Source: CAZCSK01 sp964501265 (GTDB lineage: Bacteria > Actinomycetota > CADDZG01 > JAHWKV01). From it: a DNA stretch of 64,000 nucleotides. Where the stretch lies: the NCBI GenBank assembly GCA_964501265.1, contig CAZCSK010000003.1, positions 84,345 to 148,344 of the forward strand, read 5' to 3'. Positions 1 to 8,773 of the stretch are shown here, piece after piece. Position numbers and translations under genes: made by a program. The notes under the pieces were generated by a model. The model made no database searches, was not told where the DNA came from, and was given only the letters and a program-made list of their open reading frames with translations. Position 1 is the first letter of the stretch, and the number at the start of each line of letters is the position of its first letter.

Positions 1-2
1 CC

Positions 3-746
3 GTGCTGCTTGAAGTGTCGAGGCTGACGGTCTCCTACGACGGAGTGCAGGTTCTTTTCGGCGTCGACATGGAGATACGCCGCGGCGAGATGGTTGCTCT
101 GCTTGGGACCAACGGCGCGGGTAAATCGACCGTTCTAAATGCGATCTCAGGGATCGTTGAGCCCGACGGAGGTAACGTCTGGTTCGAGGGCGAAGCCGTC
201 ACCGGAGAGGCCCCCGAACGCACCGCCGCGCGCGGGATTATCCAGGTGCCCGGAGGCCGGGGGATCTTCCCTGGGCTCACCGTCGAAGAGAACCTCAGGA
301 TGGGAAGCTTTCTCATCCGGCGCGACGGCGCCCTGGTCACGGAACGGATGAATGAAGTCCTCGACTTGTTCCCTCGCCTTGCCGAGAGGATGCAGCAGCG
401 GGCGGGGCTGCTCTCGGGCGGAGAGCGACAGATGCTCACGCTGGCCCAATCGTTCGTGCTTCACCCCAAGCTTCTTCTCATCGATGAACTCTCGCTGGGA
501 CTCGCGCCGGCGCTCATACAGGAGCTGCTCGTGGCGGTTCGGCGGATGAACGAATCCGGTATCACGATCGTCCTTGTCGAACAGTCGGTGAACCTCGCGC
601 TGACGCTGGCCGACCGCGCATATTTCATGGAAAAAGGCGAAGTGCGTTTCTCTGGCCCAACCGCGGGGCTCTTTGAAAGAGACGATCTCCTGAGGTCCGT
701 TTTCCTTGAGGGGGCGAGCGCGGTGAGCAAAGCAAAGAAGACCTAG
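3..746 (+). CDS. Branched-chain amino acid-type ABC transporter ATP-binding protein (LivF-like)
   Basis: Cytoplasmic ATPase expected to power a Liv/HAAT-type importer. The 247-residue protein has Walker A GTNGAGKST, signature LSGGERQ, Walker B LLLIDE and the LivF-type ending with IVLVEQSVN. A segment PGGRGIFPGLTV is nearly the same as in the first ATPase domain of the fusion at 36977-39970, so the two are close relatives. It starts with GTG at the window edge, so a longer N-terminus cannot be excluded, and its partner genes probably lie upstream outside the window. Its TAG stop overlaps the TAG of the convergent hydrolase gene, both formed from the palindrome CTAG at 743-746. Family call is firm; substrate unknown. 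Confidence 0.9.
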   Translation: MLLEVSRLTVSYDGVQVLFGVDMEIRRGEMVALLGTNGAGKSTVLNAISGIVEPDGGNVWFEGEAVTGEAPERTAARGIIQVPGGRGIFPGLTVEENLRMGSFLIRRDGALVTERMNEVLDLFPRLAERMQQRAGLLSGGERQMLTLAQSFVLHPKLLLIDELSLGLAPALIQELLVAVRRMNESGITIVLVEQSVNLALTLADRAYFMEKGEVRFSGPTAGLFERDDLLRSVFLEGASAVSKAKKT

Positions 747-1666
747 GAGCTGTTAGTCCCGTCGGTTCCCCTTAGAAATTCCAAGATCCTTTGCGTCGCC
801 TCCGCGCGGCGAGTGAAGAGAAATACATGGCCGGCTTGTTCGTACACCCCGAGTTGAGCGCCCTTGATCGCGTCGGCGTGAAACTGTGCCTGTTCGAGAG
901 GCACGGTGGGATCTGTATCGCCGTGAAGGATCAGGGTGGAACAAACGATTTCGCTTAGATCGGGCAGCCCGTCGCCGCGGGCGAGATCAATCTGAGCCAA
1001 ATCGTTACGAAGTCCAGCGAGTCCAGGAGGAGCGTCGAGATGACTAAGGGCAAAGCGGGTCAGTTCCTTGGCCATAGACGGGTCTTCGGCGCGACGCAGC
1101 ATTTCGTCCGGTGTGAGATTCTTCTCCGCTTCCCGTTGGAACGAACGAGGGTCATCGACCCTCTTTCGAGCAAGGGAGCGCGTGAGGGCACTCACGGCCT
1201 CTCCGAGTCCAGGGATTCTCAAAAGAATCCGCATCTGAGTCGGGGGCCGGATCATGTGGGCCGCCAATGCGCAGACCAGAACTAGAGCCCGCGTGCGCTC
1301 ATGATGTTTTTCGGCAAAGGCGATCGCCGAGGGACCGCCTCCGGAGATTCCGACCACGGCGCAGCCTTCGATGCCTAAAGCATCCAGCGCGGCGGCAAAA
1401 GCATCCGCCTGCTGCACGAAGGTCCGCCCCGTGGAAACCGGAGTTGCGCCGTAACCCGGACGGGAAACGAGCAAGACCGTAAAGCAGGACGCGATGTCTT
1501 CTGCCAGCGATATCGCCTGTCGCCAGCTACCCGGTGTTCCGTGGACAAGAAGCACCGCGGGGCCTTCACCTGCCTTCGCCACCTCGATCGGTCCGCGTGC
1601 CGTGTCGAGCATCTCGACACGCAATCCTTCGAGCGATGTACCCCAAGCCTGTGGGTGAACGGTCAT
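743..1666 (-). CDS. Alpha/beta hydrolase
   Basis: A 307-residue alpha/beta-hydrolase-fold enzyme. The oxyanion region HGTPGS, the nucleophile elbow GISGGG and a late acid/His pair (HGDTDPTVP, then AGHVF) give a full catalytic triad. There is no signal peptide, so it is probably cytoplasmic. It is the last gene of a minus-strand operon and its start overlaps the ceramidase-like gene by 4 bp. The chemistry (esterase, lipase or C-C hydrolase) cannot be set from sequence; the operon suggests a role in degrading a substrate taken up by the neighbouring binding protein. Confidence 0.88.
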   Translation of the reverse strand: MTVHPQAWGTSLEGLRVEMLDTARGPIEVAKAGEGPAVLLVHGTPGSWRQAISLAEDIASCFTVLLVSRPGYGATPVSTGRTFVQQADAFAAALDALGIEGCAVVGISGGGPSAIAFAEKHHERTRALVLVCALAAHMIRPPTQMRILLRIPGLGEAVSALTRSLARKRVDDPRSFQREAEKNLTPDEMLRRAEDPSMAKELTRFALSHLDAPPGLAGLRNDLAQIDLARGDGLPDLSEIVCSTLILHGDTDPTVPLEQAQFHADAIKGAQLGVYEQAGHVFLFTRRAEATQRILEFLRGTDGTNSS

Positions 1667-2796
1667 TTTTTTGGGGCTACGTCGGTGAGCGCCTCGAGGA
1701 TTCCGAGCACCGCACCTTCGCCGAAGCTGACGGTTTCCTCATAGCCCGCGCCGAACGGCTGAGGAAGGTAGCCCTGCCAGCTCGGAGAGATTCCCGCGAG
1801 CAAAGTGCGTCCTCCTCGGGCCTCGTCAACCGCTTTCCCGAAAGCTTGAAAGGCCTCGCCTGGAATCGATACCAGACTCACCGATCCGAGCGACCATTCG
1901 ATCAGCTCGACGGTGAGGAGCGGGTCTTTCATGTCGATAAGTTCGACGAGAGGTGTCGGCGAGACCGGGACTTCGATCGTTCGCGAACTCGAAACCGCGA
2001 TATGGCCTTCAAGAGGTTCACAATCTCCAAGACGCGCAAGTACCGCGGATGCGATGTCTTGCCCCAGGGCTTCAGTGTTCAAGAAGTTTCCTTCAGGTCC
2101 GGAAAGACCTTCCCATCCGCGCGGGTTCACATCTCCGAGGGCTCCCGAGAGCATGATCGTCGTGCCTCCGGCGTTCTGCTCCACGGCAGAGCGAAAGGGG
2201 CTCACCCAATCGCCGGAAACCTCTAGCCACTCCGAACCCAACGAAACCGGATGAATAGCGAGATTGACGAGGACCCCGATGCGCGAATCGTCTGGACGCC
2301 GAATATCGAGCGCGCTGAACCAGGGGTCATACGGATAGCCTCTCCGGTTGACGGAAAGTCCATCGGGCAATGGAGCGCGGACGAAGGAAAGTCCGGCGGG
2401 CTCCGCCGCGCCACGGGCCGCAGCAGCAGCGTCCCTGCACGCGTCGGAAAGGACATCTGCGTAGCCCTCGAGCGTTGTCCACCCCAACGCATCGCCGCCT
2501 TTCATGACATTGGGGCCATGGTGGGTGTGAGTGCATGATGTAAGGACTGCGTCCAGCGGAATATTCAGGGCGCTCGATATGGACCGTCGCACCGGCTCCG
2601 AGAACTCAACCGACATCCCCAGCAAGTCGCAGACCACAAGACACAGTGCGATGCCGCCCTCTTCGAGATAGAGAACGCGGACTTCAAGATCGTCGTGAAC
2701 CTTGCTCGCAGGCAGGGTCCGGTCGCCGAAACCGGCGAGCATAACGGGCGTCGAGGGTGTGATGACGCTACGTCCGAAACCAGCTTTAAGACTCAT
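1663..2796 (-). CDS. Neutral/alkaline ceramidase N-terminal-like protein
   Basis: The 377-residue protein opens with the GFGRSVITP...MLAGFGDR pattern and carries SCTHTHHGPN, the metal-binding His segment of the neutral ceramidase N-terminal fold, followed by NLAIHPVSLG and a late GEAF segment. Real neutral ceramidases are longer, secreted enzymes with a C-terminal domain. This one lacks both signal peptide and second domain and resembles the short bacterial relatives often found beside sugar-catabolism genes. It overlaps both neighbours by 4 bp and so is co-translated with the Gfo/Idh and hydrolase genes. An amide or ester hydrolase role is inferred; ceramide as substrate is doubtful. Confidence 0.75.
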   Translation of the reverse strand: MSLKAGFGRSVITPSTPVMLAGFGDRTLPASKVHDDLEVRVLYLEEGGIALCLVVCDLLGMSVEFSEPVRRSISSALNIPLDAVLTSCTHTHHGPNVMKGGDALGWTTLEGYADVLSDACRDAAAAARGAAEPAGLSFVRAPLPDGLSVNRRGYPYDPWFSALDIRRPDDSRIGVLVNLAIHPVSLGSEWLEVSGDWVSPFRSAVEQNAGGTTIMLSGALGDVNPRGWEGLSGPEGNFLNTEALGQDIASAVLARLGDCEPLEGHIAVSSSRTIEVPVSPTPLVELIDMKDPLLTVELIEWSLGSVSLVSIPGEAFQAFGKAVDEARGGRTLLAGISPSWQGYLPQPFGAGYEETVSFGEGAVLGILEALTDVAPKK

Positions 2797-3773
2797 ACGT
2801 TGATCGCTACCGTGCGTTTTTCAGCGGCCGATCGATACGCGGCGACGACGATGGCAAGGGCCGCTCGTCCGTCTTCGCCGGTCACGCCGGGCGCCAATCC
2901 TGACCCAACTGCTTGCACGAATGCCGCGCAAGGATCGGTCACGTCGCCGGGCATCGCTATCTCCCGCGGCTCACCGGACTCGGGTCGAAGTACAAGCGGA
3001 GTCACAGAGTCGAAGTGGAGCGTCCCTTTGGATCCGAAGATCGTAAGCTGGTGATCGGGGGCCGGGAGCGCGTTCCAGGCCACATGCATGCTTCCAATCG
3101 CTCCACTCGAAAAGCGCATGATCACCTGTGCCGCCTTCTCGACCGAATTGGCCCCGGGCTGCAACACTGCCGAGACTTCCGTCACTTCGTCAGCTAGCAC
3201 AGCTCTTAGAAGGTCGGCAATGTGGATTCCGAGATCCAACAAGGCCCCTCCTCCGGACTGAAGGGGGTCGAAGAACCAGGTCGCCTCGGGAGCCCAATCT
3301 TGTGGGCCTGAGTGACCGAACGCCGCCCGTACTCCCACCAGGTCCCCAACGGATCCGGAAGCGACCTCATCGCGCATCGCAACAAACGGCGCCGCGAAGC
3401 GAACGTTGTGCGCGGTCATCAAGGTAGTTTCTGAGTCGCTCGCCGCCGAGATCATCGCATCGGCGTCATCGACAGTTGTTGCGATCGGCTTTTCAACAAG
3501 GACATGTTTGCCGGCCTTCGCTGCGGCAATCGCCATCTCGGCATGAAGAAAGTTAGGCGTACAGATGTCGACGGCATCGATGTCCTGGAGTGTGAGCATT
3601 TCGCGCCAATCTCCGAACACCTTGCCCGAGCCCCACTCGTCGGCGGCAGCCTGCGCAGATTCGGTTCTGCGGGAAGAGAAAGCGACGATCTCCGCGCCTG
3701 CCGCGCGGAAGGCAGGCAGGTGAAGACGACGGGCGACTGCGCCGCACCCGATGACGCCGATGCGGACCGTCAC
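2793..3773 (-). CDS. Gfo/Idh/MocA family oxidoreductase
   Basis: NAD(P)-dependent sugar or cyclitol dehydrogenase of 326 residues. The N-terminus GVIGCGAVARRLHLPAF is the Rossmann dinucleotide site and EKPIATT is the conserved Lys-Pro loop of the family, followed by the C-terminal beta-sheet substrate domain. It overlaps the aminotransferase gene (upstream in transcription) and the ceramidase-like gene by 4 bp each. Paired with a DegT/DnrJ aminotransferase, this fits oxidation of a sugar hydroxyl to a keto group followed by transamination or the reverse, that is, amino-sugar conversion. The specific substrate is not identifiable. Confidence 0.92.
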   Translation of the reverse strand: MTVRIGVIGCGAVARRLHLPAFRAAGAEIVAFSSRRTESAQAAADEWGSGKVFGDWREMLTLQDIDAVDICTPNFLHAEMAIAAAKAGKHVLVEKPIATTVDDADAMISAASDSETTLMTAHNVRFAAPFVAMRDEVASGSVGDLVGVRAAFGHSGPQDWAPEATWFFDPLQSGGGALLDLGIHIADLLRAVLADEVTEVSAVLQPGANSVEKAAQVIMRFSSGAIGSMHVAWNALPAPDHQLTIFGSKGTLHFDSVTPLVLRPESGEPREIAMPGDVTDPCAAFVQAVGSGLAPGVTGEDGRAALAIVVAAYRSAAEKRTVAINV

Positions 3774-5038
3774 TTCAGGATGTGCCGCGCGACCTTGAGG
3801 ACCGCTTCGGTGACGTCGTCGCAGTCTTCATCGGTGAAAGCCGCGCCGACGCCAACAGAAATCGACCGAGATGCGAGGTCTTCGGTACGAGGGCACATGC
3901 CCATTCGGTATTCGACATTGCTCGGATGTTCGGCGCAATTCCACGGCCCTCCCTTTCCAGATGCTGTGCGCTTCGCCAGGATCGAAGGCGTGGCGTAGAC
4001 GGGTTTACCGTCGTAAATTTGGCCCGATGGGATTCCTTCCGCTAGAAGCGCCTTCACAAAGAGGCGAGCGGTCTGGGCGTCTGGAAGAAACCAGGTGATG
4101 CTTGAGGATCCGTCGCCATCAGGATCAGGGATCCTTCTTCGTTGCATTCCCGGCACTTCTCCGACCGATCCAAGGATTCTCGTCTTACGTTCTCGCATTC
4201 GCTCGAGGAGGCCGGGAAGCTTCTTGAATTGAGGTCCCGCTATCGCTCCCGCGATTTCCGTCATCCGAAAGTTCTCGCCTACGAAGGGCTCGTCGAGTTC
4301 GGCTCCTCGGGTCGACCCGTGACTCGTGACGAACTGCCCGCCTTGGTCCTGGTAACGGGCGGCGCGCAGGTACAGCTTCTCGTCGGAAGTGACAACTACA
4401 CCACCTTCTCCGGTGGTCACGTTTTTTTCGAGCTGAAGCGAAAAGGTGCCGAGTTCACCGAGCGTTCCGAGCGACTTGCCGCGATAGGTCGAACCCATCG
4501 ACTGAGCGGCGTCCTCCAGGATCGGAATCCCCCGGCGGTGTGCGATGTCAAGGATGGGATCCATGTCGCATGCCACGTTCTCTAGGTGCACCGGGATAAC
4601 TGCCGTAGTACGTTCGCTGATCTTTGTCTCGAAGTCCGCCGGGTCAAGGCCAAGCGTCTCATCGACCTCGGCGAAGACCGGCACTGCTCCGGCAACAACC
4701 ACGGCGTTCACTGTAGCGATGAAGGTGAATGCAGGAACGATGACCTCGTCGCCGCAGCCCACCCCAAGCGCCGCCAAGGCGGTGCGCAGAGCAGCGGTTC
4801 CGCTCGATGTTGCTACTGCAAACCCGGCTCCCAGCGTCGCACAAACCGACTTCTCGAAGGCGGCTACTTTTCCCAGGAGATTGGGCCCGTAATAACGGAA
4901 AAGCGAGCGGCTCTCGAGCACTTCGAGCACTTCGGCGCGCTCCTCATCGCCGAGCAGGGCGACGCCCTTTCCAAGAGGCAGCGGATCAAGACGCACAGGC
5001 TGGCCGCCGTCTACGGCCAGTCGCTCCGCGGTCTGCAT
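3770..5038 (-). CDS. DegT/DnrJ/EryC1/StrS-type PLP aminotransferase
   Basis: Sugar or cyclitol aminotransferase (about 422 residues from the chosen start). PLP features: EDAAQSMGS (Asp to the pyridine nitrogen) and FSLQLEKNVTTGEGG with the Schiff-base Lys. The frame stays open further upstream to about 5368, but that part is Arg/Pro-rich, has no family similarity and overlaps the 3' end of the binding-protein gene, so it is rejected. I chose ATG 5038 because homology begins at AVDGGQPVR just after it; ATG 5089 would add 17 residues and overlap the upstream stop. It overlaps the Gfo/Idh gene by 4 bp, implying a joint amino-sugar pathway. Confidence 0.88.
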   Translation of the reverse strand: MQTAERLAVDGGQPVRLDPLPLGKGVALLGDEERAEVLEVLESRSLFRYYGPNLLGKVAAFEKSVCATLGAGFAVATSSGTAALRTALAALGVGCGDEVIVPAFTFIATVNAVVVAGAVPVFAEVDETLGLDPADFETKISERTTAVIPVHLENVACDMDPILDIAHRRGIPILEDAAQSMGSTYRGKSLGTLGELGTFSLQLEKNVTTGEGGVVVTSDEKLYLRAARYQDQGGQFVTSHGSTRGAELDEPFVGENFRMTEIAGAIAGPQFKKLPGLLERMRERKTRILGSVGEVPGMQRRRIPDPDGDGSSSITWFLPDAQTARLFVKALLAEGIPSGQIYDGKPVYATPSILAKRTASGKGGPWNCAEHPSNVEYRMGMCPRTEDLASRSISVGVGAAFTDEDCDDVTEAVLKVARHILK

Positions 5039-5064
5039 CCGGATATTTTGTGGCTCGGGCGTTG

Positions 5065-6654
5065 CTATTTGAACCCGAGGTCTTCGCATCCGCCGTTGTT
5101 CGGTCCGAAGACTCGGTAATAGCAAGGGTATTTGGGGAAGAGGTACCTCGCTTCGGCCGTCGACCAGTCGGCCACTGTCCAGTGGCTGAAGCCCCGGGTC
5201 TTGTAGGGCCCGCCCGCCGGGAACTTGTACTCCATTGGCACGTGCGCGTCCCAGAAGAAATCGTTGCGGATCATATCGGCACCGAGCATGAATGAGTTGG
5301 CGTCGAGCACACCGGTCCTCTTGTAGCCTCGGTTCATGATTTCCGAGGTCGAAAGGATTCCCGTGCACGCAATGAGAACCGCCGCCGACTCGCTCTGTCC
5401 GTCATTCCCGTTGTAGGACTCGTAGATCTTCTTGCAGTTTTGAAACTTGGGGTGACCGGGAACCCTTGTCGATAGTCCGATGGCGTTCTCCCATTGCACC
5501 TGATCCATTAGCTTCGAAATATTGTCGTCGTCGCTTAGAGCGGTGCGGGAAGTCCAAGTCCACTTTGGAAAATAATTGTTCTGTGTGGCGGCATCGGTCA
5601 TAAAAATGAGCCCGATGGTGTTGCCGGCCATGAACCAAACCTGCCCGCACCCTTTGTTCTTGGCACGGACGACGATGGTGTTGGACTGCGATTGCGCGGT
5701 TTCGAGTTTGTCCTCGAAAACCATGATGTCCCCAAATTCCAGACCGTACTTTTTCATCTTGCTTACGAGGATTTGCTGGGGAATGTCCCAGTTGCCGCTG
5801 GCTCCGGTTTCTATCCGGATGAGGCACGGCAGGTTGCCGGGAGCAACTTGGCTTACATATTTGGTAGTACCAGTTTGCAGGTAATTCTTCCCGAAGCTCG
5901 CCCACGCCTCCAGCGTTGGGTCGGCGGGGGCGAAAAGCGCAAGCCCGTTTGGCCCAGACTTTTCGAGCGAAGCGGGGTCGTCGCGCCCGCCCCAAACCGG
6001 GACCTTGCGCGAGATGACGTAATCGGATGCGATGTCGAGACCAGGGATGGCAAGGAAAACTTTCTCTTCGTCGGCCATCTTGATTGCTGCAGCGACGTTT
6101 TTTTCAGGGCAGCCCGAACCTCCGTCATCGAAAATCATGGCCTTATAGGTTCGGCCCCCGGCAACCCCTCCTTTGTCGTTCACATAACGCGCGAACGTTT
6201 CGATTGCCTTTTTTATGTCTCCGGCCTGATTGGCGAACATCGCCTCGAGAACTCCTGCGTCGCCACAGGCAGCCACGTTGTAAGAGATCCCCACTTTGAC
6301 TTCCTTCGCAGTGATCCCTTGAGTTTTTAGTCCGAAGTCCAGCGCCCCGCCGCTCGTGGTTCCCCCACCCGTACCCGCGCCCCCGATTCTCTTAACGGTA
6401 GGACCGCCGGATACTCCCGGGATGGGCGAGCCATCAATAGTGCCTGGCGCCGTGGCCTCCCCTAGCGAAGGATCGGACGCGTTGCCTTGTTCACCCGTGG
6501 CGTTTGGGCCGGTAGTGATCTTGTCGGAATTCGGTCCGCGTGCCCCAAAGGACGCTATCGCGGTGATGATCAGCACCCCCGAGGCGATCAAGAGGCCTCG
6601 AACCCATGCTTGCGTTTTGAGGAGCTCGTTGAACGCTTTGAGTCGACCCATCAT
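5065..6654 (-). CDS. Membrane-anchored ABC transporter substrate-binding protein (type I periplasmic fold)
   Basis: The 529-residue protein has an uncleaved-looking membrane anchor at residues ~18-40 (WVRGLLIASGVLIITAIASF), a Gly/Thr/Pro linker to about residue 110, then a Leu/Ile/Val-binding-type domain starting at ITAKEVKVGISYN. There is no lipobox. It lies 2 bp after the ROK-like kinase and before the aminotransferase, so it supplies binding specificity for this operon, probably with the Liv-type ATPase at the window's left edge. The layout (N-terminal anchor, disordered linker, binding domain) matches the three tandem proteins at 48-54 kb, to which it seems distantly related. Ligand unknown. 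Confidence 0.8.
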   Translation of the reverse strand: MMGRLKAFNELLKTQAWVRGLLIASGVLIITAIASFGARGPNSDKITTGPNATGEQGNASDPSLGEATAPGTIDGSPIPGVSGGPTVKRIGGAGTGGGTTSGGALDFGLKTQGITAKEVKVGISYNVAACGDAGVLEAMFANQAGDIKKAIETFARYVNDKGGVAGGRTYKAMIFDDGGSGCPEKNVAAAIKMADEEKVFLAIPGLDIASDYVISRKVPVWGGRDDPASLEKSGPNGLALFAPADPTLEAWASFGKNYLQTGTTKYVSQVAPGNLPCLIRIETGASGNWDIPQQILVSKMKKYGLEFGDIMVFEDKLETAQSQSNTIVVRAKNKGCGQVWFMAGNTIGLIFMTDAATQNNYFPKWTWTSRTALSDDDNISKLMDQVQWENAIGLSTRVPGHPKFQNCKKIYESYNGNDGQSESAAVLIACTGILSTSEIMNRGYKRTGVLDANSFMLGADMIRNDFFWDAHVPMEYKFPAGGPYKTRGFSHWTVADWSTAEARYLFPKYPCYYRVFGPNNGGCEDLGFK

Positions 6655-6656
6655 CT

Positions 6657-7469
6657 TTATTCCCCTCCCACAGACATAGACATATTACTCGCCTTGAGAC
6701 GCTCGGAATTGCCCTCGTATGCTGGGACGATCGTGTCAAGATTCGAGACGAGATGTAGAAGGCCCCACGGTGCGGCCGACTTGGCGTGCTCGGGCGCGCG
6801 TGTGGTTTCGACTTGCAATCCTTTGAGGCCAGCGCGAACGAGATCTACTATTCGCGGGTAATCGCGAGCAATGCCCCCGCCTAATACAACGATTGATCCA
6901 ACGGTAGCGAGTGGCTCTCGATGGATCGCCTCGGCGATGGCCGAAGCCGCCGCAACGATGGAAGCGCTATCGATTGGTTTGGGCAGAGCCCATCCTGCAG
7001 CGACGGTCTCGAGACAACCCCGGCCCCCGCACGGGCAAACGGTAGACCCAAATCCCCCCATATGACCGAAAAGATTTTCCGCGATCAATTCTCCATCCTC
7101 GACCACCGCACCGCCGATGCCGGTCCCAAGGCCCAAGTAGATCAGACGACCCAACACCTCGGCCCCGCGCAGGCGCGCTTCCCCAAGCGCCGCGGCGCCG
7201 GCGTCGTTGACGACGATACAAGCGGGCCCCTCGAGGCCCAGCTTCTCGACGGGGTCGATGTCGGTCCACCCGAGGTTGGACGCTTCCAGGACACGGCCGT
7301 CTTCAATCAAGCCGGGGACCGCTATAGCAAGCTCATGGCAAGTCGGACGGTGGGCGGCATCAACAAAGCTATGGGAGCCATCGGCCCTGAAAAGGACAGT
7401 CTGGATGCTACTTGCGCCGACCTCCACGCAGGCTACGGATCGGTTCAAGACGCGATCACCTTTCCCCAT
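6657..7469 (-). CDS. ROK family protein (sugar kinase-like)
   Basis: About 270 residues. ROK hallmarks: GLGTGIGGAVV, the zinc signature CPCGGRGCLE and NDAGAAALGE carrying the catalytic Asp. The N-terminal phosphate loop, normally DIGGT, reads VEVGASS, so ATP binding may be altered. No HTH domain is present, so it is a kinase-type rather than a repressor-type ROK protein. The open frame continues to 7601 but that part is Arg/Cys-rich and overlaps the divergent nagA gene; ATG 7469 gives a normal ROK N-terminus. It heads the minus-strand amino-sugar operon, divergent from nagA. Likely role: phosphorylating an N-acetylhexosamine. Confidence 0.82.
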   Translation of the reverse strand: MGKGDRVLNRSVACVEVGASSIQTVLFRADGSHSFVDAAHRPTCHELAIAVPGLIEDGRVLEASNLGWTDIDPVEKLGLEGPACIVVNDAGAAALGEARLRGAEVLGRLIYLGLGTGIGGAVVEDGELIAENLFGHMGGFGSTVCPCGGRGCLETVAAGWALPKPIDSASIVAAASAIAEAIHREPLATVGSIVVLGGGIARDYPRIVDLVRAGLKGLQVETTRAPEHAKSAAPWGLLHLVSNLDTIVPAYEGNSERLKASNMSMSVGGE

Positions 7470-7494
7470 GTCAAGATAGCGAATGTGAATGCAA

Positions 7495-7500
7495 AGTATA
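7495..7500 (-). promoter_or_regulatory. Candidate -10 box for the ROK-kinase operon
   Basis: TATACT on the minus strand, 25 nt before ATG 7469. No convincing -35 is visible. It overlaps a short palindromic GTATAC stretch that could be an operator for the nearby ROK repressor. Confidence 0.4.
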
Positions 7501-7518
7501 CATACAAATCTCGGAAGG

Positions 7519-7546
7519 TTGCGCAGACTTGGGCGCCGGATACACT
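7519..7546 (+). promoter_or_regulatory. Promoter of nagA (leaderless type)
   Basis: TTGCGC at 7519-7524, a 16-nt spacer, and TACACT at 7541-7546. Only 9 nt separate the -10 from ATG 7556, so the transcript should start at or very close to the start codon; no Shine-Dalgarno is present. Confidence 0.5.
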
Positions 7547-7555
7547 GCCCCAACG

Positions 7556-8773
7556 ATGACCAGCACCGTCCTTGCAGCGACGAGGGTCCTCGGCCCCCCA
7601 AAAGGGGACTTGCACCCGAAAGGGGACTTGCACCCGAAAGGGGACTTGCACCCGAAAGGGGACTTGCACCCGAAAGGGGATTTGGCGGCCGAAACCGATG
7701 GTCGTCCTACCGCCGAAGGTCGGTGGATAGCGATCGAGGATGGTCGGATCACCCAGGTGGGGCTCGGAACGCGGCCGCGGGGCGCCGAAGAACTCTCCGG
7801 ATTCCTTACTCCCGGGTTCATCGACCTGCAGGTAAACGGGATCGGCGACGTGGACTTTGCCGACGCGACCACCCAGGATTGGCAGCGAGCGAAAATGGAA
7901 TTGCTGTCCCATGGGGTCACCGGCTTTCTTCCGACGCTGACTTCGGGCCCACTCGATTCATATTCCGAAAAACTGACCGCTATTGGAGGAGCCAAGCGCG
8001 TAAATGTGGGGGCTACTGTTCTGGGCGCGCACCTCGAAGGGCCTTTCCTGGGAGGCGCTCCAGGCGCGCACACCAAAGAGTTCCTGCGCGCTGCCGACCC
8101 CGACTGGCTTGCTGGACTATTGAAAACATTCCCGGACCTGATTGCCTTGATGACTCTGTCCCCTGAAGCCGATACGAACTTGCAAGCCACCCGGTTGCTG
8201 GCACGGTCAGGCGTGGTAGTTGCGCTCGGACACTCGACCGCGACTTACGATGAAGCGCGCGCCGCGGTCGACGCGGGCGCCGTGATGGTCACTCATCTCT
8301 TCAACGCAATGTCCCCCCTTGCCCATCGCGACCCCGGGCTGGTCGGCGCAGCGCTCGACGACGACAGGCTCACGCCCACTCTCATCGCGGATCTCGTGCA
8401 CGTACATCCGGCCGCGCTCCGGCTAGCCATCCAACGCAAAGAGAATGTTGTAATTGTTAGCGACTCCATCGGGCCGGATTCCAAGCTGGCGCTAAGCCTT
8501 GGGGTGCGCGTTGTCGGAGGCGCTCCAAGACTGTCCGACGGAACTCTCGCCGGATCGGTGCTCACGCTCGATGTCGCGATCGCAAATCTCGTTCGCATCG
8601 GTATCTCACTTGAGCGCGCAGTTGAAATGGCCTCGGCCATTCCGGCCGCGATCCTGGGCCTGACCGACAGGGGGGCGATTGAGCCTGGTCGACGCGCCGA
8701 TCTCGTGCTGCTCGAGCCCGAGTCTCTGCGAGTCCTGAAGGTTTGGGTCGAGGGGCAACTCGTTCATGGCTGA
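7556..8773 (+). CDS. nagA: N-acetylglucosamine-6-phosphate deacetylase
   Basis: Removes acetate from GlcNAc-6-phosphate in amino-sugar catabolism. The ~405-residue amidohydrolase has TPGFIDLQVNGIG (E. coli-type Q/N variant of the first metal motif), GAHLEGPFL with the metal Glu, GHSTATYDE and THLFNAMSPL with the metal His residues, and VSDSIGPD with the catalytic Asp. The N-terminus holds a repeat-encoded insert (PKGDLH four times, then PKGDL) before EGRWIAIEDGRI, an expansion unlike normal NagA. The start ATG 7556 is supported by the promoter just upstream and by the alternative reading being shadow of the ROK gene. The GH84 gene overlaps its end by 8 bp. Confidence 0.93.
   Translation: MTSTVLAATRVLGPPKGDLHPKGDLHPKGDLHPKGDLHPKGDLAAETDGRPTAEGRWIAIEDGRITQVGLGTRPRGAEELSGFLTPGFIDLQVNGIGDVDFADATTQDWQRAKMELLSHGVTGFLPTLTSGPLDSYSEKLTAIGGAKRVNVGATVLGAHLEGPFLGGAPGAHTKEFLRAADPDWLAGLLKTFPDLIALMTLSPEADTNLQATRLLARSGVVVALGHSTATYDEARAAVDAGAVMVTHLFNAMSPLAHRDPGLVGAALDDDRLTPTLIADLVHVHPAALRLAIQRKENVVIVSDSIGPDSKLALSLGVRVVGGAPRLSDGTLAGSVLTLDVAIANLVRIGISLERAVEMASAIPAAILGLTDRGAIEPGRRADLVLLEPESLRVLKVWVEGQLVHG
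7601..7680 (+). repeat. Tandem 18-bp repeat inside nagA
   Basis: Four identical 18-bp units (aaaggggacttgcacccg) at 7601-7618, 7619-7636, 7637-7654 and 7655-7672, then 8 bp of a fifth. The unit is a multiple of three, so it adds six residues (PKGDLH-type) per copy without shifting frame. Perfect identity between copies indicates recent expansion and likely copy-number instability. Confidence 0.95.

Noticed and set aside
1534..2226. Long plus-strand open frame opposite the ceramidase-like and hydrolase genes
   Set aside because: Composition is Arg/Ser-rich, it spans two well-supported minus-strand genes, and has no motif.
5039..5368. N-terminal extension of the DegT aminotransferase frame (about 110 residues)
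   Set aside because: Arg/Pro-rich, no family similarity, and overlaps the 3' end of the binding-protein gene on the same strand; homology starts at ATG 5038.
6921..7559. Plus-strand open frame opposite the ROK kinase
   Set aside because: Shadow of the GC-rich kinase gene; no motif or ribosome-binding site.
7601..7680. Possible CRISPR-like array
   Set aside because: Units are directly abutting with no spacers and lie inside the nagA reading frame.
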